Assembly (NCBI GenBank): GCA_024276075.1
Contig: JAJRXX010000017.1
Span: forward strand, 1 to 64,000
DNA from: Planctomycetota bacterium
Lineage (GTDB): Bacteria; Planctomycetota; Phycisphaerae; Phycisphaerales; Phycisphaeraceae
Direction of reading: 5' to 3'
DNA: 64,000 bases
Positions 52,537 to 61,498 of this stretch are shown here, piece after piece. The position numbers and the translations under genes are program-made. Position 1 is the first letter of the stretch. Each line of letters starts with the position of its first letter. The notes under the pieces were generated by a model that worked only from the letters and a program-made list of their open reading frames with translations, searched no databases and was not told the DNA's origin.

Positions 52537-52636
52537 AGACACATCATACGCTTCGGCCTCCTTTTGCCTGTGGTTTTGCCCACCGATTCTCACCCCACGC
52601 CCACGTTGGTCTGGCCATTGAGATATATTGGGCCCC

Positions 52637-55360
52637 GTGGAAACCACGACGACCCTACCCACCAAAGGCACAAAAAAGCCCGCGCCGCCCGCGCCGCAGC
52701 CTCCGGTCAAAGCCGACGCGCCCCCCAGTTCCGTCACGCCCGCCATGCGCCAGTTCCACCGGTTTAAACAGGAGCACCCCGATTGCGTGCTGTTTTTTCG
52801 TATGGGCGACTTCTATGAAATGTTCTACGACGACGCCAAGCTCGCCAACAAGGTCATGGGCGTCACACTCACGCAGCGTAGCGCAGGTGTACCCATGGCC
52901 GGTGTGCCGTACCACAGCGTCGATGGCTATCTCCGCCGCATGATCCAGGCCGGCTACCGCGTCGCTGTCTGCGACCAGATGGAAGACGCATCCCAAGCCA
53001 AAGGCGTCGTCCGGCGCGAGGTCACCCGCGTCATCACGCCCGGCACACTCACCGACGAGTCGTTGCTCGACGAAGCCACCGAAAACCCGCTTGCCGCCGT
53101 TGCGCTCCACCCCAAGCAGAACACAGCTTCCATCGCCTGGGCCGAGCTGAGCACCGGGTCGTTTTCGCTGATCACGGTCGACCAGAGCGAGGTGGCAGAC
53201 GAGCTAGCACGCATCGCGCCGCGCGAGTTGCTCTACGCCCCAGCTAACGACACCGACCCGCCCGTCGGCATACTCAAAGACGTCCTCGATTTCCTCGAAT
53301 GCGCATCGGTCAGCCGACCCCCGTGGCAGTTCCGTCCAGCCGAGGCTGTCGAAACGATCTGCAAACAATTCCAAGTCGTCACGCTCGAGGGGTTCGGCAT
53401 GGCGCACGACGACCCAGCACTGGGCGCAGCCTCTGCGGTCGTGCACTACCTCCTGGAGACCCAAGCCCCCCGGGGCACAGACGAACAGCCCGGTCGGCTC
53501 GCGCACCTCCAGCCGCCCAAGCGGTTTGCTCGTAGCGAGTACCTCGTCGTCGACCAGGCCTCGCTGCGTAGCCTGGAGATCGAGCGCACAATCCGGTCCG
53601 GCTCGACCGAAGGCAGCCTGCTTGGCGTCCTACAGGGTTGCGCTACCGCTATGGGCAAGCGCACCCTCCGCCACTGGCTGTGTTACCCCTTGGCGCAACG
53701 TCAGCCCATTGAACAGCGCCAGCGCGTCGTCGAGGCGATGGTTGCGGACGATACCTTTCTCACACAGCTCACCGATACCCTCGACGACGTGCAGGACGTC
53801 GAGCGCATCATTGCTCGGATCGCCGTCGGCCGCGCCACGCCCCGAGACCTCGTCGCGCTGGGCACCAGTGCCGCACAGGCGGACCTGCTGATCCAGCTCC
53901 TAGCCGATCGGCCCGCCGTCACGCCGTATCACGATCAGCTCACCCACGTTGCCGTTTCGCTCACCGAGCTCGCCCACGCCGTCGCCCACGCCTGCGTCGA
54001 GTCGCCTCCAGCTCACCTGCGCGAGGGCGGGTTGATCCGGGACGGGTTCGACGCTCAGCTCGACGAGTACCGCACGCTGCAGCGAGACAGCCACGCCTGG
54101 CTAGCCGATTACCAAAAACAACTCATCGAGCAGTCCGGCATCACCAGTCTCAAGGTCGGGTTCAACAAAGTCTTCGGCTACTACATCGAGGTCACCGCCG
54201 CCAACAAGGACCGCGCACCCGACGATTGGACGCGCAAGCAGACGCTCAAAAACGCCGAACGCTACACCACGCCACAGCTAAAAGAGTTTGAACAAAAGGT
54301 GCTCAGTGCCGATCAGCGTGCCGTCGCCCGTGAGCAGGAGCTTTTCGCACAGCTTTGTGCCCAAGCCCAGCAGCACCTCCCGCCCCTGCGCAGCTTCGCT
54401 GGTGTCGTCGCCGAGTTGGACGTGCTCGCCTGCTTCGCCAAACGAGCCGTGCGCGCACGATACGTCAAGCCAACAATCGTCGATCAACCCGTGCTCGACC
54501 TCCGCGGAGCCCGTCACCCCGTGCTCGACCAATTGCTCGCCGACCGGTTTGTGCCCAACGACGCCACGCTCGGCTCCGCCGCCGACTCGCAGCCCCGCGC
54601 CACCCTCGCATTGATCACAGGCCCGAACATGGCTGGTAAGTCCACGTTCATCCGCCAAGCGGCGCTGATCACACTCTTAGCACACACAGGCAGCTTCGTA
54701 CCCGCCGACACCGCGACCATCGGCCTGTGCGACCGCATCTTCACACGCATCGGCGCCAGCGACGAGCTGCACGCGGGACAGTCCACCTTCATGGTCGAGA
54801 TGACCGAAGCCGCCAACATCTGCCACCACGCCACGCCCGCCAGCCTGGTCATCCTCGACGAGATCGGTCGGGGTACCAGCACGCTCGATGGGCTGAGCCT
54901 CGCCTGGGCCATCGCCGAGCACCTCGCCCAACGCGCCTGCCGCACGCTATTCGCCACGCACTACCACGAGCTGACCTCACTAGCCGACCGGTTTGAGAAC
55001 GTGGCCAACCTCAACGTCACCGTCCGCGAGTGGAACGACCAGATCGTCTTCCTCCACCGCATCGTCCCGGGCGCCACCGACCGCAGCTACGGCATCCACG
55101 TCGCCAAGATTGCCGGCCTGCCCGACGTTGTGGTCCGCCGCGCCGATGAGCTGCTTGGCCAGCTCTCCGTGAGTCAAACCGCACACGTACCCGCCACCAC
55201 GAACCGTGCCAGCCGAAGCGACCCTCAGCTACCGTTGTTTACCGAGTACATCGACCACCCCGTGATCGACCGCATCCGCCAAGCCGACCTGGACGCACTG
55301 ACCCCCATGGATGCCTTCGATCTGCTGCGCCGATTGAGAAGTGAAATCGACCACAAATAG
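52637..55360 (+). CDS. mutS: DNA mismatch repair protein MutS
   Basis: This 907-residue mismatch-recognition ATPase has the mismatch-binding domain with FFRMGDFYEMF (GxFYExx, near 50-58, the Phe and Glu that contact the mispair), then connector, core and clamp. The ABC-type ATPase has ITGPNMAGKST (near 660), DEIGRGTSTLDGL (near 745) and FATHYHELT. An N-terminal Ala/Pro/Lys-rich extension of about 35 residues precedes TPAMRQF. The start GTG 52637 is preferred. A TATATT at 52624-52629 lies seven bases before it, so the mRNA may be leaderless; TTG 52628 is the alternative. Confidence 0.95.
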   Translation: METTTTLPTKGTKKPAPPAPQPPVKADAPPSSVTPAMRQFHRFKQEHPDCVLFFRMGDFYEMFYDDAKLANKVMGVTLTQRSAGVPMAGVPYHSVDGYLRRMIQAGYRVAVCDQMEDASQAKGVVRREVTRVITPGTLTDESLLDEATENPLAAVALHPKQNTASIAWAELSTGSFSLITVDQSEVADELARIAPRELLYAPANDTDPPVGILKDVLDFLECASVSRPPWQFRPAEAVETICKQFQVVTLEGFGMAHDDPALGAASAVVHYLLETQAPRGTDEQPGRLAHLQPPKRFARSEYLVVDQASLRSLEIERTIRSGSTEGSLLGVLQGCATAMGKRTLRHWLCYPLAQRQPIEQRQRVVEAMVADDTFLTQLTDTLDDVQDVERIIARIAVGRATPRDLVALGTSAAQADLLIQLLADRPAVTPYHDQLTHVAVSLTELAHAVAHACVESPPAHLREGGLIRDGFDAQLDEYRTLQRDSHAWLADYQKQLIEQSGITSLKVGFNKVFGYYIEVTAANKDRAPDDWTRKQTLKNAERYTTPQLKEFEQKVLSADQRAVAREQELFAQLCAQAQQHLPPLRSFAGVVAELDVLACFAKRAVRARYVKPTIVDQPVLDLRGARHPVLDQLLADRFVPNDATLGSAADSQPRATLALITGPNMAGKSTFIRQAALITLLAHTGSFVPADTATIGLCDRIFTRIGASDELHAGQSTFMVEMTEAANICHHATPASLVILDEIGRGTSTLDGLSLAWAIAEHLAQRACRTLFATHYHELTSLADRFENVANLNVTVREWNDQIVFLHRIVPGATDRSYGIHVAKIAGLPDVVVRRADELLGQLSVSQTAHVPATTNRASRSDPQLPLFTEYIDHPVIDRIRQADLDALTPMDAFDLLRRLRSEIDHK

Positions 55361-55396
55361 TCTCGTTTGCTGGACTGGTCGCGGTGGCATCATGTT

Positions 55397-55522
55397 TAGA
55401 GCAACTGGCGTCATTAATCTTCATTGACCGGGTGGCACGGCTTGCTTGCAAGCCGTGAAATACAGATGTTTGTTACACTTACCATCCAATCAAGATAAAA
55501 AATATTGACGCCAGTTGCTCTA
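55397..55522. repeat. Complete TA-element, family A core
   Basis: TAGAGCAACTGGCGTCATTA to TGACGCCAGTTGCTCTA, 126 bases, with the family A REP hairpin. It is almost identical to the copy at 26554-26679. It lies between mutS and the citrate synthase gene. Confidence 0.9.
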
Positions 55523-55611
55523 GCCTACGCAAAATGACTTCCGCCGCGCGGGTACATAGACGCGAACGTCAGTGGAGGTGGAATAAAAAAAAGACCGATA
55601 AGTTCCCTATT

Positions 55612-56925
55612 ATGAGTAAACCCATGAACCAGACCCAGTCCATCCAGTTGCGGACCGATAATCAGACCCTTGACCTGCCCGTGATCCTTGGCACCGAAGA
55701 CGATCGCGGCATCGATATATCCAAGCTCCGTGCGCAGACCGGTTACGTCACCCTCGACGACGGCTTCGCCAACACCGGTGCGTGCAAATCCGCTATCACC
55801 TACATCGACGGCGAGAAGGGCATCCTGCGATACCGCGGATACCCCATCGAGCAGCTCGCCGAGCGGGGCACGTTTATCGAGACGGCCCTGCTGCTGATCT
55901 ACGGCGAGCTACCCACAGCCGATCACCTGGAACGGTTCCGAGAATTGCTCACCGCCAAGGAACTCCTGCACGAAGGGCTCTACAAGCTCTTCGACGGGTT
56001 TCCACCCAACGCGCACCCCATGGCCGTCTTGTCAGCCATGATCAACGCCACCAGTTGCTACTACCCCGAGATCACGCAGATGGAGGACGAGTCGACCTTC
56101 GAGATCGCCGCCGCCAGACTTATCAGCAAGGTCCGCACCATGGCGGCCGCCAGCCACAAAAAATCGCTCGGCCAACCGCTCATGTACCCCGATCCCGGGC
56201 TGCGGTACTGCCAAAACTTCCTGCACATGATGTTCTCATTGCCCAACAAACCCTACGAACCGGACCCTGATATCGTCAACGCCATCAACCGCATCCTCAT
56301 CCTCCACGCCGACCACGAGCAGAACTGCTCGACGAGCACCGTGCGTATGGTCGCTTCCAGCGGCGCCAACCTATTCGCAAGCTGTGCCGCGGGCGTTTGT
56401 GCCCTGTGGGGTCGCCTGCACGGCGGGGCGAACATGGCCGTCATCGAGATGCTCGAGCACATCCACAAGAACAAGATCGACCTGAAGCAGTACATCGAGC
56501 AGGTCAAGGACAAGTCCTCGGGCATCCGCCTGATGGGATTTGGCCACCGTGTCTACAAAAACTTCGACCCCCGCGCACGCATCCTCAAAGACTCCGCCGA
56601 CAAGGTCCTGACCAAGCTTAATATCAACGACCCACTGCTGGACCTCGCCCGTCGGCTCGAGGAGGTCGCGCTCGAGGACAGCTATTTCAAGGACCGCAAC
56701 CTCTACCCAAACGTCGACTTCTACAGCGGCATCATCATGCGCACCATTGGCATCCCCGTGAACATGTTCACCGTCATGTTCGCCATCGGCCGCATGCCAG
56801 GTTGGATCGCCAATTGGAAAGAGGTCCACGACGACACCACCGGCCGCATCAGCCGTCCGCGTCAGGTTTACGTCGGCCCCACCAAACGCGACTATGTACC
56901 CGTCGAGCAGCGCGCCGCTAAGTAA
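55612..56925 (+). CDS. gltA: Citrate synthase
   Basis: This 437-residue enzyme condenses oxaloacetate and acetyl-CoA in the TCA cycle. Active-site residues are His in RLHGGANMAV (near 272), His in GFGHRVYKNFDPRA (near 312) and Asp in PNVDFYSGI (near 368). ADHEQNCSTSTVRM and the C-terminal PRQVYVGPTKRDYVP are typical of type II citrate synthases, which are often allosterically inhibited by NADH. The start at ATG 55612 gives the usual length; the in-frame frame open to 55534 is not needed. It converges with dus. Confidence 0.94.
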   Translation: MSKPMNQTQSIQLRTDNQTLDLPVILGTEDDRGIDISKLRAQTGYVTLDDGFANTGACKSAITYIDGEKGILRYRGYPIEQLAERGTFIETALLLIYGELPTADHLERFRELLTAKELLHEGLYKLFDGFPPNAHPMAVLSAMINATSCYYPEITQMEDESTFEIAAARLISKVRTMAAASHKKSLGQPLMYPDPGLRYCQNFLHMMFSLPNKPYEPDPDIVNAINRILILHADHEQNCSTSTVRMVASSGANLFASCAAGVCALWGRLHGGANMAVIEMLEHIHKNKIDLKQYIEQVKDKSSGIRLMGFGHRVYKNFDPRARILKDSADKVLTKLNINDPLLDLARRLEEVALEDSYFKDRNLYPNVDFYSGIIMRTIGIPVNMFTVMFAIGRMPGWIANWKEVHDDTTGRISRPRQVYVGPTKRDYVPVEQRAAK

Positions 56926-56945
56926 CACGTTTTTCGGATGCCGTG

Positions 56946-57992
56946 TCACACCGCAGCGACGGCGATCTCGGAGCCGACCGACTTGATCTGCTCAATCCCC
57001 GTAGCCATGTAGTCGTGGAATTGGGCCGCCGATTGCACCGTTTGGATACCGCGTCGTAGTCCCGGCCAGGGCTGAAGACCCGGCGAGTACCAGCTTATAC
57101 GTTGTCGGATCATCCTCAGCGCCGTTTCCTCACCACGCAGACGGCACAGCGTATCGAAGTGATCGATCATGACTTCTGCTTTTTCGGCATGTGTCAGAGG
57201 GGTCGGTAATTCGCCCGTCGCTAGGTAATACGCTGTGTCTCGCAACAGCCACGGTTGTTTGAGTGCACCTCGTCCGATCATCACGCCTCGGCATCCCGTG
57301 ACGTCGAGCATCCGCTTCGCGTCCTGGGGTGATTTGATATCGCCGTTACCGATCACCGGCACACCGGGATGGTGTTTCATCGCCTCGACCACGCGTGCGA
57401 TCCCGTCGAGCCTGCACGACCCGCGAAACTTTTGCTCCGTCGTACGCCCGTGCACCGTGATCGCTGCGATCCCTACGTCCGCCAGCGCCGGCGCCAAGCT
57501 CGGGCCAACGATTGACCGGTCGTCCCACCCCAGCCTAATTTTCGCCGTCACCGGGACATCGACTGCTTCCACCACCCGTTTCGCCAGCAGGACCGTCGAG
57601 GCCGGGTCGCACAGCAGCTTCGAGCCGCCGTTTTTTTTCGTCACCTTGTCGACCGGACAGCCCATGTTGATGTCCACCACGCAGGCTCCATGTTCCACCG
57701 CCCATTGCGCCGCTTGCGCCAGGATGTCCGGGTCCGTGCCGTAGAGCTGCATGCACAGCGGCTGGTCCTGGTCGCACGTCGCCGCCAGCCACATCGACTT
57801 CCTGTTTTCGTTCAACACCGCTTGCGGGCACAGCAGGTCCGTGCACGCCAAGCCCACACCCGCCACGCACCGAGTCTCCGGGATCGGGGTTGTGATCTTG
57901 CGCACCACAAGCCGAAACGCCAAGTCACAGTAACCGGCGATCGGGGCGAGCAGCACGTTGGAAGACAGCCTGACGGGGCCGATCTGCAGCAT
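56946..57992 (-). CDS. dus: tRNA-dihydrouridine synthase
   Basis: This 348-residue FMN enzyme reduces uridines to dihydrouridine in tRNA loops. The TIM-barrel signatures are LLAPIAGYCDLAFRL at the start, INMGCPVDKVTKKNGGSKLL with the catalytic Cys near 111, ITVHGRTTEQKF, and VIGNGDIKSPQDAKRML with MIGRGALKQPWL. The C-terminal helical domain ends near 348. The subgroup (DusA/B/C) cannot be assigned, though the layout is DusB-like. A nested repeat lies just upstream of its start. Confidence 0.93.
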   Translation of the reverse strand: MLQIGPVRLSSNVLLAPIAGYCDLAFRLVVRKITTPIPETRCVAGVGLACTDLLCPQAVLNENRKSMWLAATCDQDQPLCMQLYGTDPDILAQAAQWAVEHGACVVDINMGCPVDKVTKKNGGSKLLCDPASTVLLAKRVVEAVDVPVTAKIRLGWDDRSIVGPSLAPALADVGIAAITVHGRTTEQKFRGSCRLDGIARVVEAMKHHPGVPVIGNGDIKSPQDAKRMLDVTGCRGVMIGRGALKQPWLLRDTAYYLATGELPTPLTHAEKAEVMIDHFDTLCRLRGEETALRMIRQRISWYSPGLQPWPGLRRGIQTVQSAAQFHDYMATGIEQIKSVGSEIAVAAV

Positions 57993-58002
57993 GATCTTAC
58001 TT

Positions 58003-58230
58003 TAGAGCAACGGGCGTAATTAGAGCAACTTGCGTAATTATTCTCCATCTCCCCAAGAAGAAGGCAGGTCAATGACCTGCCCTACTCCAGAACTGACATG
58101 GCGATTATTTATGCAAGGTGCTCTAATCTCCATTGACCGGGTGGCACGGCTTGCTTGCAAGCCGTGAAATACAGATGTCTGTTGCACCTATGATCCAACA
58201 AGACGGCAAATATTGACGCCAGTTGCTCTA
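58003..58230. repeat. TA-element interrupted by another
   Basis: The outer copy begins TAGAGCAACGGGCGTAAT and ends TGACGCCAGTTGCTCTA, with family A core. A second element is inserted at 58021-58125. Taking out 103 bases and one TA gives a 125-bp outer copy, the normal length. Confidence 0.9.
58021..58125. repeat. Nested TA-element, family B core
   Basis: TAGAGCAACTTGCGTAATTA to ATTTATGCAAGGTGCTCTA, 105 bases. The centre has the hairpin GGCAGGTCA-A-TGACCTGCC, with CTAC outside it, which is GTAG + hairpin on the minus strand. It lies in a TA of the outer element, and TA is present on both sides. Confidence 0.88.
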
Positions 58231-58259
58231 GTAAAAAATTTCAACACAGCCATACTCAA

Positions 58260-58294
58260 AATAAAAAGACCCAGAGACGTTTGTCCCTGGGTCT
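58260..58294 (-). terminator. Intrinsic terminator of secreted-protein gene
   Basis: On the minus strand, AGACCCAGGGAC-AAAC-GTCTCTGGGTCT is followed by TTTTATTTT, a textbook intrinsic terminator about 70 bases past the stop at 58364. Confidence 0.85.
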
Positions 58295-58363
58295 GGATTG
58301 ATTATGCCGTTGAATTTTTCGGGCCACGGCAAAGGGTAGCCCCAACCGCGGCCAGAGCGCGTA

Positions 58364-58990
58364 TTACCAGTCGCTGTCGGTGGTCTCCAAACTATCGCGC
58401 AACTCGAAGTCGTCAAAGATGATCGACTCCGTGTACTGCCCCTCGCTGCTGGTGAAGTCCATGCCGATCATGGTTACGTTCGTGATCACGTCGGCATAGC
58501 TGCGTGACCCGTCGGCTAGCACCATGTCAGCCGGGTCGATGCTAAACGTAAAGTGTTGCATCTTGTTTGTCAGGTTTTGGCCCACCGCGCCGATGTACGT
58601 CGTGTCGCCGTCGCTGACAGCGATTTTCACGCGGGTGTTGGTCGAGCCGTTGTCCGAGCGGATCTTGAAGCTCGCCGCAGCGAAGTCGTTCAGGTCTTTC
58701 GCCTCATTGAATACTTTGCGGATCGCCCCAAACCGGTTTGGCCAAAACGCGCCGTACTCAGCGCTGCGTCGGCCAGAGATCACCTTTCCGTCCGTGCCCG
58801 TCGCCACGACGTTGTCGTTCGTCGCGTGGCCGAATCGTCGCCAAGGCTTCGAGTCCCAGCTCTTGCCGATGATCTGACCAGACTTGTAACTCTCGAAGTT
58901 GTCGATCGTCTGGTCGGCTTGTACCGCAGAACCGAGCACGCCGATCAAACCTATTGCCAGAACAGCCAGTGACGTGTGAAAGGATTTCAT
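58364..58990 (-). CDS. Secreted CBM11-like carbohydrate-binding protein
   Basis: This 208-residue exported protein has a signal peptide (to about 24, near VQADQ). The rest resembles family 11-like carbohydrate-binding jelly-roll domains: TIDNFESYKSGQII near the N-terminus, central SFKIRSDNGSTNTRVKIAVSDG, and IIFDDFELRD at the end. No catalytic residues are recognised. GGAGG seven bases upstream of ATG 58990 fixes the start, and a strong terminator follows. It is a single gene. Binding of plant or algal glucans is inferred only from the fold resemblance. Confidence 0.65.
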   Translation of the reverse strand: MKSFHTSLAVLAIGLIGVLGSAVQADQTIDNFESYKSGQIIGKSWDSKPWRRFGHATNDNVVATGTDGKVISGRRSAEYGAFWPNRFGAIRKVFNEAKDLNDFAAASFKIRSDNGSTNTRVKIAVSDGDTTYIGAVGQNLTNKMQHFTFSIDPADMVLADGSRSYADVITNVTMIGMDFTSSEGQYTESIIFDDFELRDSLETTDSDW

Positions 58991-59050
58991 TTGTGATTGC
59001 CTCCAAGAAAAGTTCATATGAATTGCACCGTTGTTTATATGCCTAACCAA

Positions 59051-59374
59051 TTGCAGATGGTTACATGACCGAGTCTGAAAAATTTAGATCAAACAAACAC
59101 CCACTAAAACGATAGGACATTCTAGGTCATCTTACCCATTGCCCAGGAGAAACTCAACCTGATTTTGGCATCAACTCAATCGCCTGGGCTTAGTTAGGCG
59201 CTTTAGGCCTACAAAATGCTTGGGTGATACTCGACCATCGGGGCATAGATTTTACTGCCTCTACCGGCTTGGGACCCCACCGGGACGACACTGAGGCTCG
59301 CTTTTTGCCGATCCTAGGTTCATCAGGGTCTTACACAGTGACCAGCGGGTTATAGGACACCGCTGGGAGGGGTT
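59051..59374. other. Gene-free stretch with hairpin over ribosome site
   Basis: No gene is seen. A stem CCAGCGG (59342-59348) with CCGCTGG (59360-59366) ends inside GGGAGGGG (59365-59372), the ribosome site of the next gene. It may limit or regulate translation there. Confidence 0.4.
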
Positions 59375-59380
59375 TTGACA

Positions 59381-61303
59381 GTGGTTCAGTACAGGCGGTT
59401 AGCGGTGGGCCTCGTGGGTGCCATGGTGATGCTCACCACAGCGTGCCTGACCACACTTAGCCTCAGTTGCGCTGACCAGCAAAACGCTCGTGCCGCCATC
59501 GAGCAGCGGTTCTCAGCACTGACGGTACTCGATCCCAACATGATTATCGGTGAGCACCAGCGAAGCAGCCTGATCGATTTTTGTCAGCAATACAACATCA
59601 ACAGGCTTTTGGTCCGTGTTGAGTCCGCTTCGTCCGACCAGCAAGGCCACCAGCCCACCATTGACCACGCCCAGGACCTCGCCAAGCTCATCGCCCAAGC
59701 CAGAAAAAAACGGATCGCCGTCGAAGCGCTGATCGGGTCGCCGGGCATGGCGCTAGAAGAAAACCGCGAACAGACGCTGACGCTCCTTGAGGGGATCGTC
59801 GTGTTCAACCGCACCCTGCCGACGGACGGGAGGCTCTTGGGGGTGCACCTCGACATATCGCCGCACCTGCTCCCGAGCTGGGATCAGCCGTCGAGGCGAC
59901 GAGAAATCATGCGCCAGTATGTCGAAATGCTCGAAATCTTTAGAACACATCTAAAGCAAAACAGCCCCCGCCTGACCCTCGCCGCGACCATGCCGTCCTG
60001 GTACGACGAAAAGGTCGCCCACGAAGACAACTGCACCGTGGACTACTTTGGCCAGCACCGCAACCTTCACAAATATATCCAGGACCTGACCGATTACGTC
60101 GTCGTGCTGTGCGACCGTCCGCGGGAGGGCGACACGCTGGGGATCACCGATCGCGTCGCCTCGGAGCTTAGTTACGCTCAGTGGATCGGAAAGTCCCTGT
60201 GGGTCGGCTTCAAGACACAGAAAAACCCGCGATACCCACGGACGACCTTTTATGGCCGACCCGCACGCGAGTTTTGGCTACAACGCAAACAGGTCGAGCT
60301 TACCCTCAAGCACGAGACCAGCTTCGGGGGCGCGGTGGTCAGCGATTACAGCTCGTTCAGGCAGTTGCTCGCACAACAGAACAACCCAGCACAGCAAAAG
60401 TCCATTTTGGCAACACGCGTCTTCGGCATGTGGGTCTGGCGCGACAAGTGGTTCCGCACCGAGCAGGCGCAAGACGAGGTCCTGGCATTCTGCGAAGCGT
60501 ATGGCATAGATATGCTGCCGGTGCAGGTCCCCATCGACAGGTCCTCGATCAAGCGGGGCCGACCCCAACTGCTCTACGCCGATCAGTTGCGGCGTTTCAT
60601 ACAAAAGGCCAACAGCAAAGGCATTCAAATCGAGATGCTCGACGGCGCGCCCGAGATGGCGCTGGCACAAAACAGACAGGTCACGCTCGCCGTACTCGAC
60701 GCGATATTCGCGTTTAACAAGACCCTCCCAGCCAATACCAGGATCGCGGGAATCCACTACGACATCGAGCCCTACCTGCTACCGCAGTGGGACACCCCCC
60801 AACGCCGCGAAATCATGCGGCAAAACCTCGACCTCTACGAAGCTGTAGCACTAAAAATTAAACTCGACGCACCCTGGATGACACTCTCAGCGAGCATCCC
60901 GTTCTGGTACGACCAGAAGATCGCCCCCGACGACAACTGCACACTCGAGTACAACGGCCAGAGCAAGAATTTTCACGAGCACATCCAGGATATGACCGAC
61001 TACGTCGCGATCATGTCGTACCGCCGCCAGGCGCTGGGAGACGACTCGATCGCACAGCACATCGAGGTCGAGCGCGCCTATGCCGAGTGGGTTGGCAAGT
61101 ACGTCTGTGCCGGGCTCGAGACGCTCAAGATTCCTGGTCGACCCGAGGTTTCGTTCCACGGCCTGCCTCCCTCGGAGTTCTGGTTCCAGAAGCAGAAGCT
61201 AGAGCAGGCACTAAGCAAACGCGGCGGCTTCGGCGGCGTCATCGTCCATAGCTACGAGACGTTTGCCCCGTACCTCGTCGGCAGCAACGCCAGCACCAAT
61301 TAA
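59381..61303 (+). CDS. Secreted protein with two tandem barrel-like domains
   Basis: This 640-residue exported protein (GTG 59381 after GGGAGGGG; signal peptide to about 32) is built of two clearly homologous units (about 50-340 and 347-640). Aligned pairs are SPGMALEENREQTLTLLEGI with APEMALAQNRQVTLAVLDAI, GVHLDISPHLLPSW with GIHYDIEPYLLPQW, and VVVLCDRP with VAIMSYRR. The second unit keeps a DIE and MSYR pattern resembling glycoside hydrolase-like TIM barrels. The first has Ser in place of the Glu, and CDR in place of SYR, so it is probably inactive. The substrate is unknown; a sugar polymer is likely by fold alone. Confidence 0.7.
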   Translation: MVQYRRLAVGLVGAMVMLTTACLTTLSLSCADQQNARAAIEQRFSALTVLDPNMIIGEHQRSSLIDFCQQYNINRLLVRVESASSDQQGHQPTIDHAQDLAKLIAQARKKRIAVEALIGSPGMALEENREQTLTLLEGIVVFNRTLPTDGRLLGVHLDISPHLLPSWDQPSRRREIMRQYVEMLEIFRTHLKQNSPRLTLAATMPSWYDEKVAHEDNCTVDYFGQHRNLHKYIQDLTDYVVVLCDRPREGDTLGITDRVASELSYAQWIGKSLWVGFKTQKNPRYPRTTFYGRPAREFWLQRKQVELTLKHETSFGGAVVSDYSSFRQLLAQQNNPAQQKSILATRVFGMWVWRDKWFRTEQAQDEVLAFCEAYGIDMLPVQVPIDRSSIKRGRPQLLYADQLRRFIQKANSKGIQIEMLDGAPEMALAQNRQVTLAVLDAIFAFNKTLPANTRIAGIHYDIEPYLLPQWDTPQRREIMRQNLDLYEAVALKIKLDAPWMTLSASIPFWYDQKIAPDDNCTLEYNGQSKNFHEHIQDMTDYVAIMSYRRQALGDDSIAQHIEVERAYAEWVGKYVCAGLETLKIPGRPEVSFHGLPPSEFWFQKQKLEQALSKRGGFGGVIVHSYETFAPYLVGSNASTN

Positions 61304-61342
61304 CTGGGAATCATCCCAAAACCTCCGCTGGGGGGGGAATCG

Positions 61343-61400
61343 GGTGCCACTGGCTGCTTGTCAGCCAGTGTAAATGACGAAAGTTTACACCGGTGAATCA
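61343..61400. repeat. REP-like hairpins after tandem-domain gene
   Basis: CACTGGCTG-CTTGT-CAGCCAGTG preceded by GGTGC, then a second short hairpin GTAAATGACGAAAGTTTAC. No gene lies in 61304-61498. Confidence 0.6.
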
Positions 61401-61498
61401 GTTGTTGGTGGTCTATTGTTTGGGTTTTGGGAGGGGTTCTAAACGCCTACGTTCTATCGTTCATTTAGATTTGAGGGCTTGATGTGTGTCGTGATTAT

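Noticed and set aside
52537-52746. Longer N-terminus of PriA
   Set aside because: It would run into mutS on the other strand and is Gly/Val-rich without similarity to PriA.
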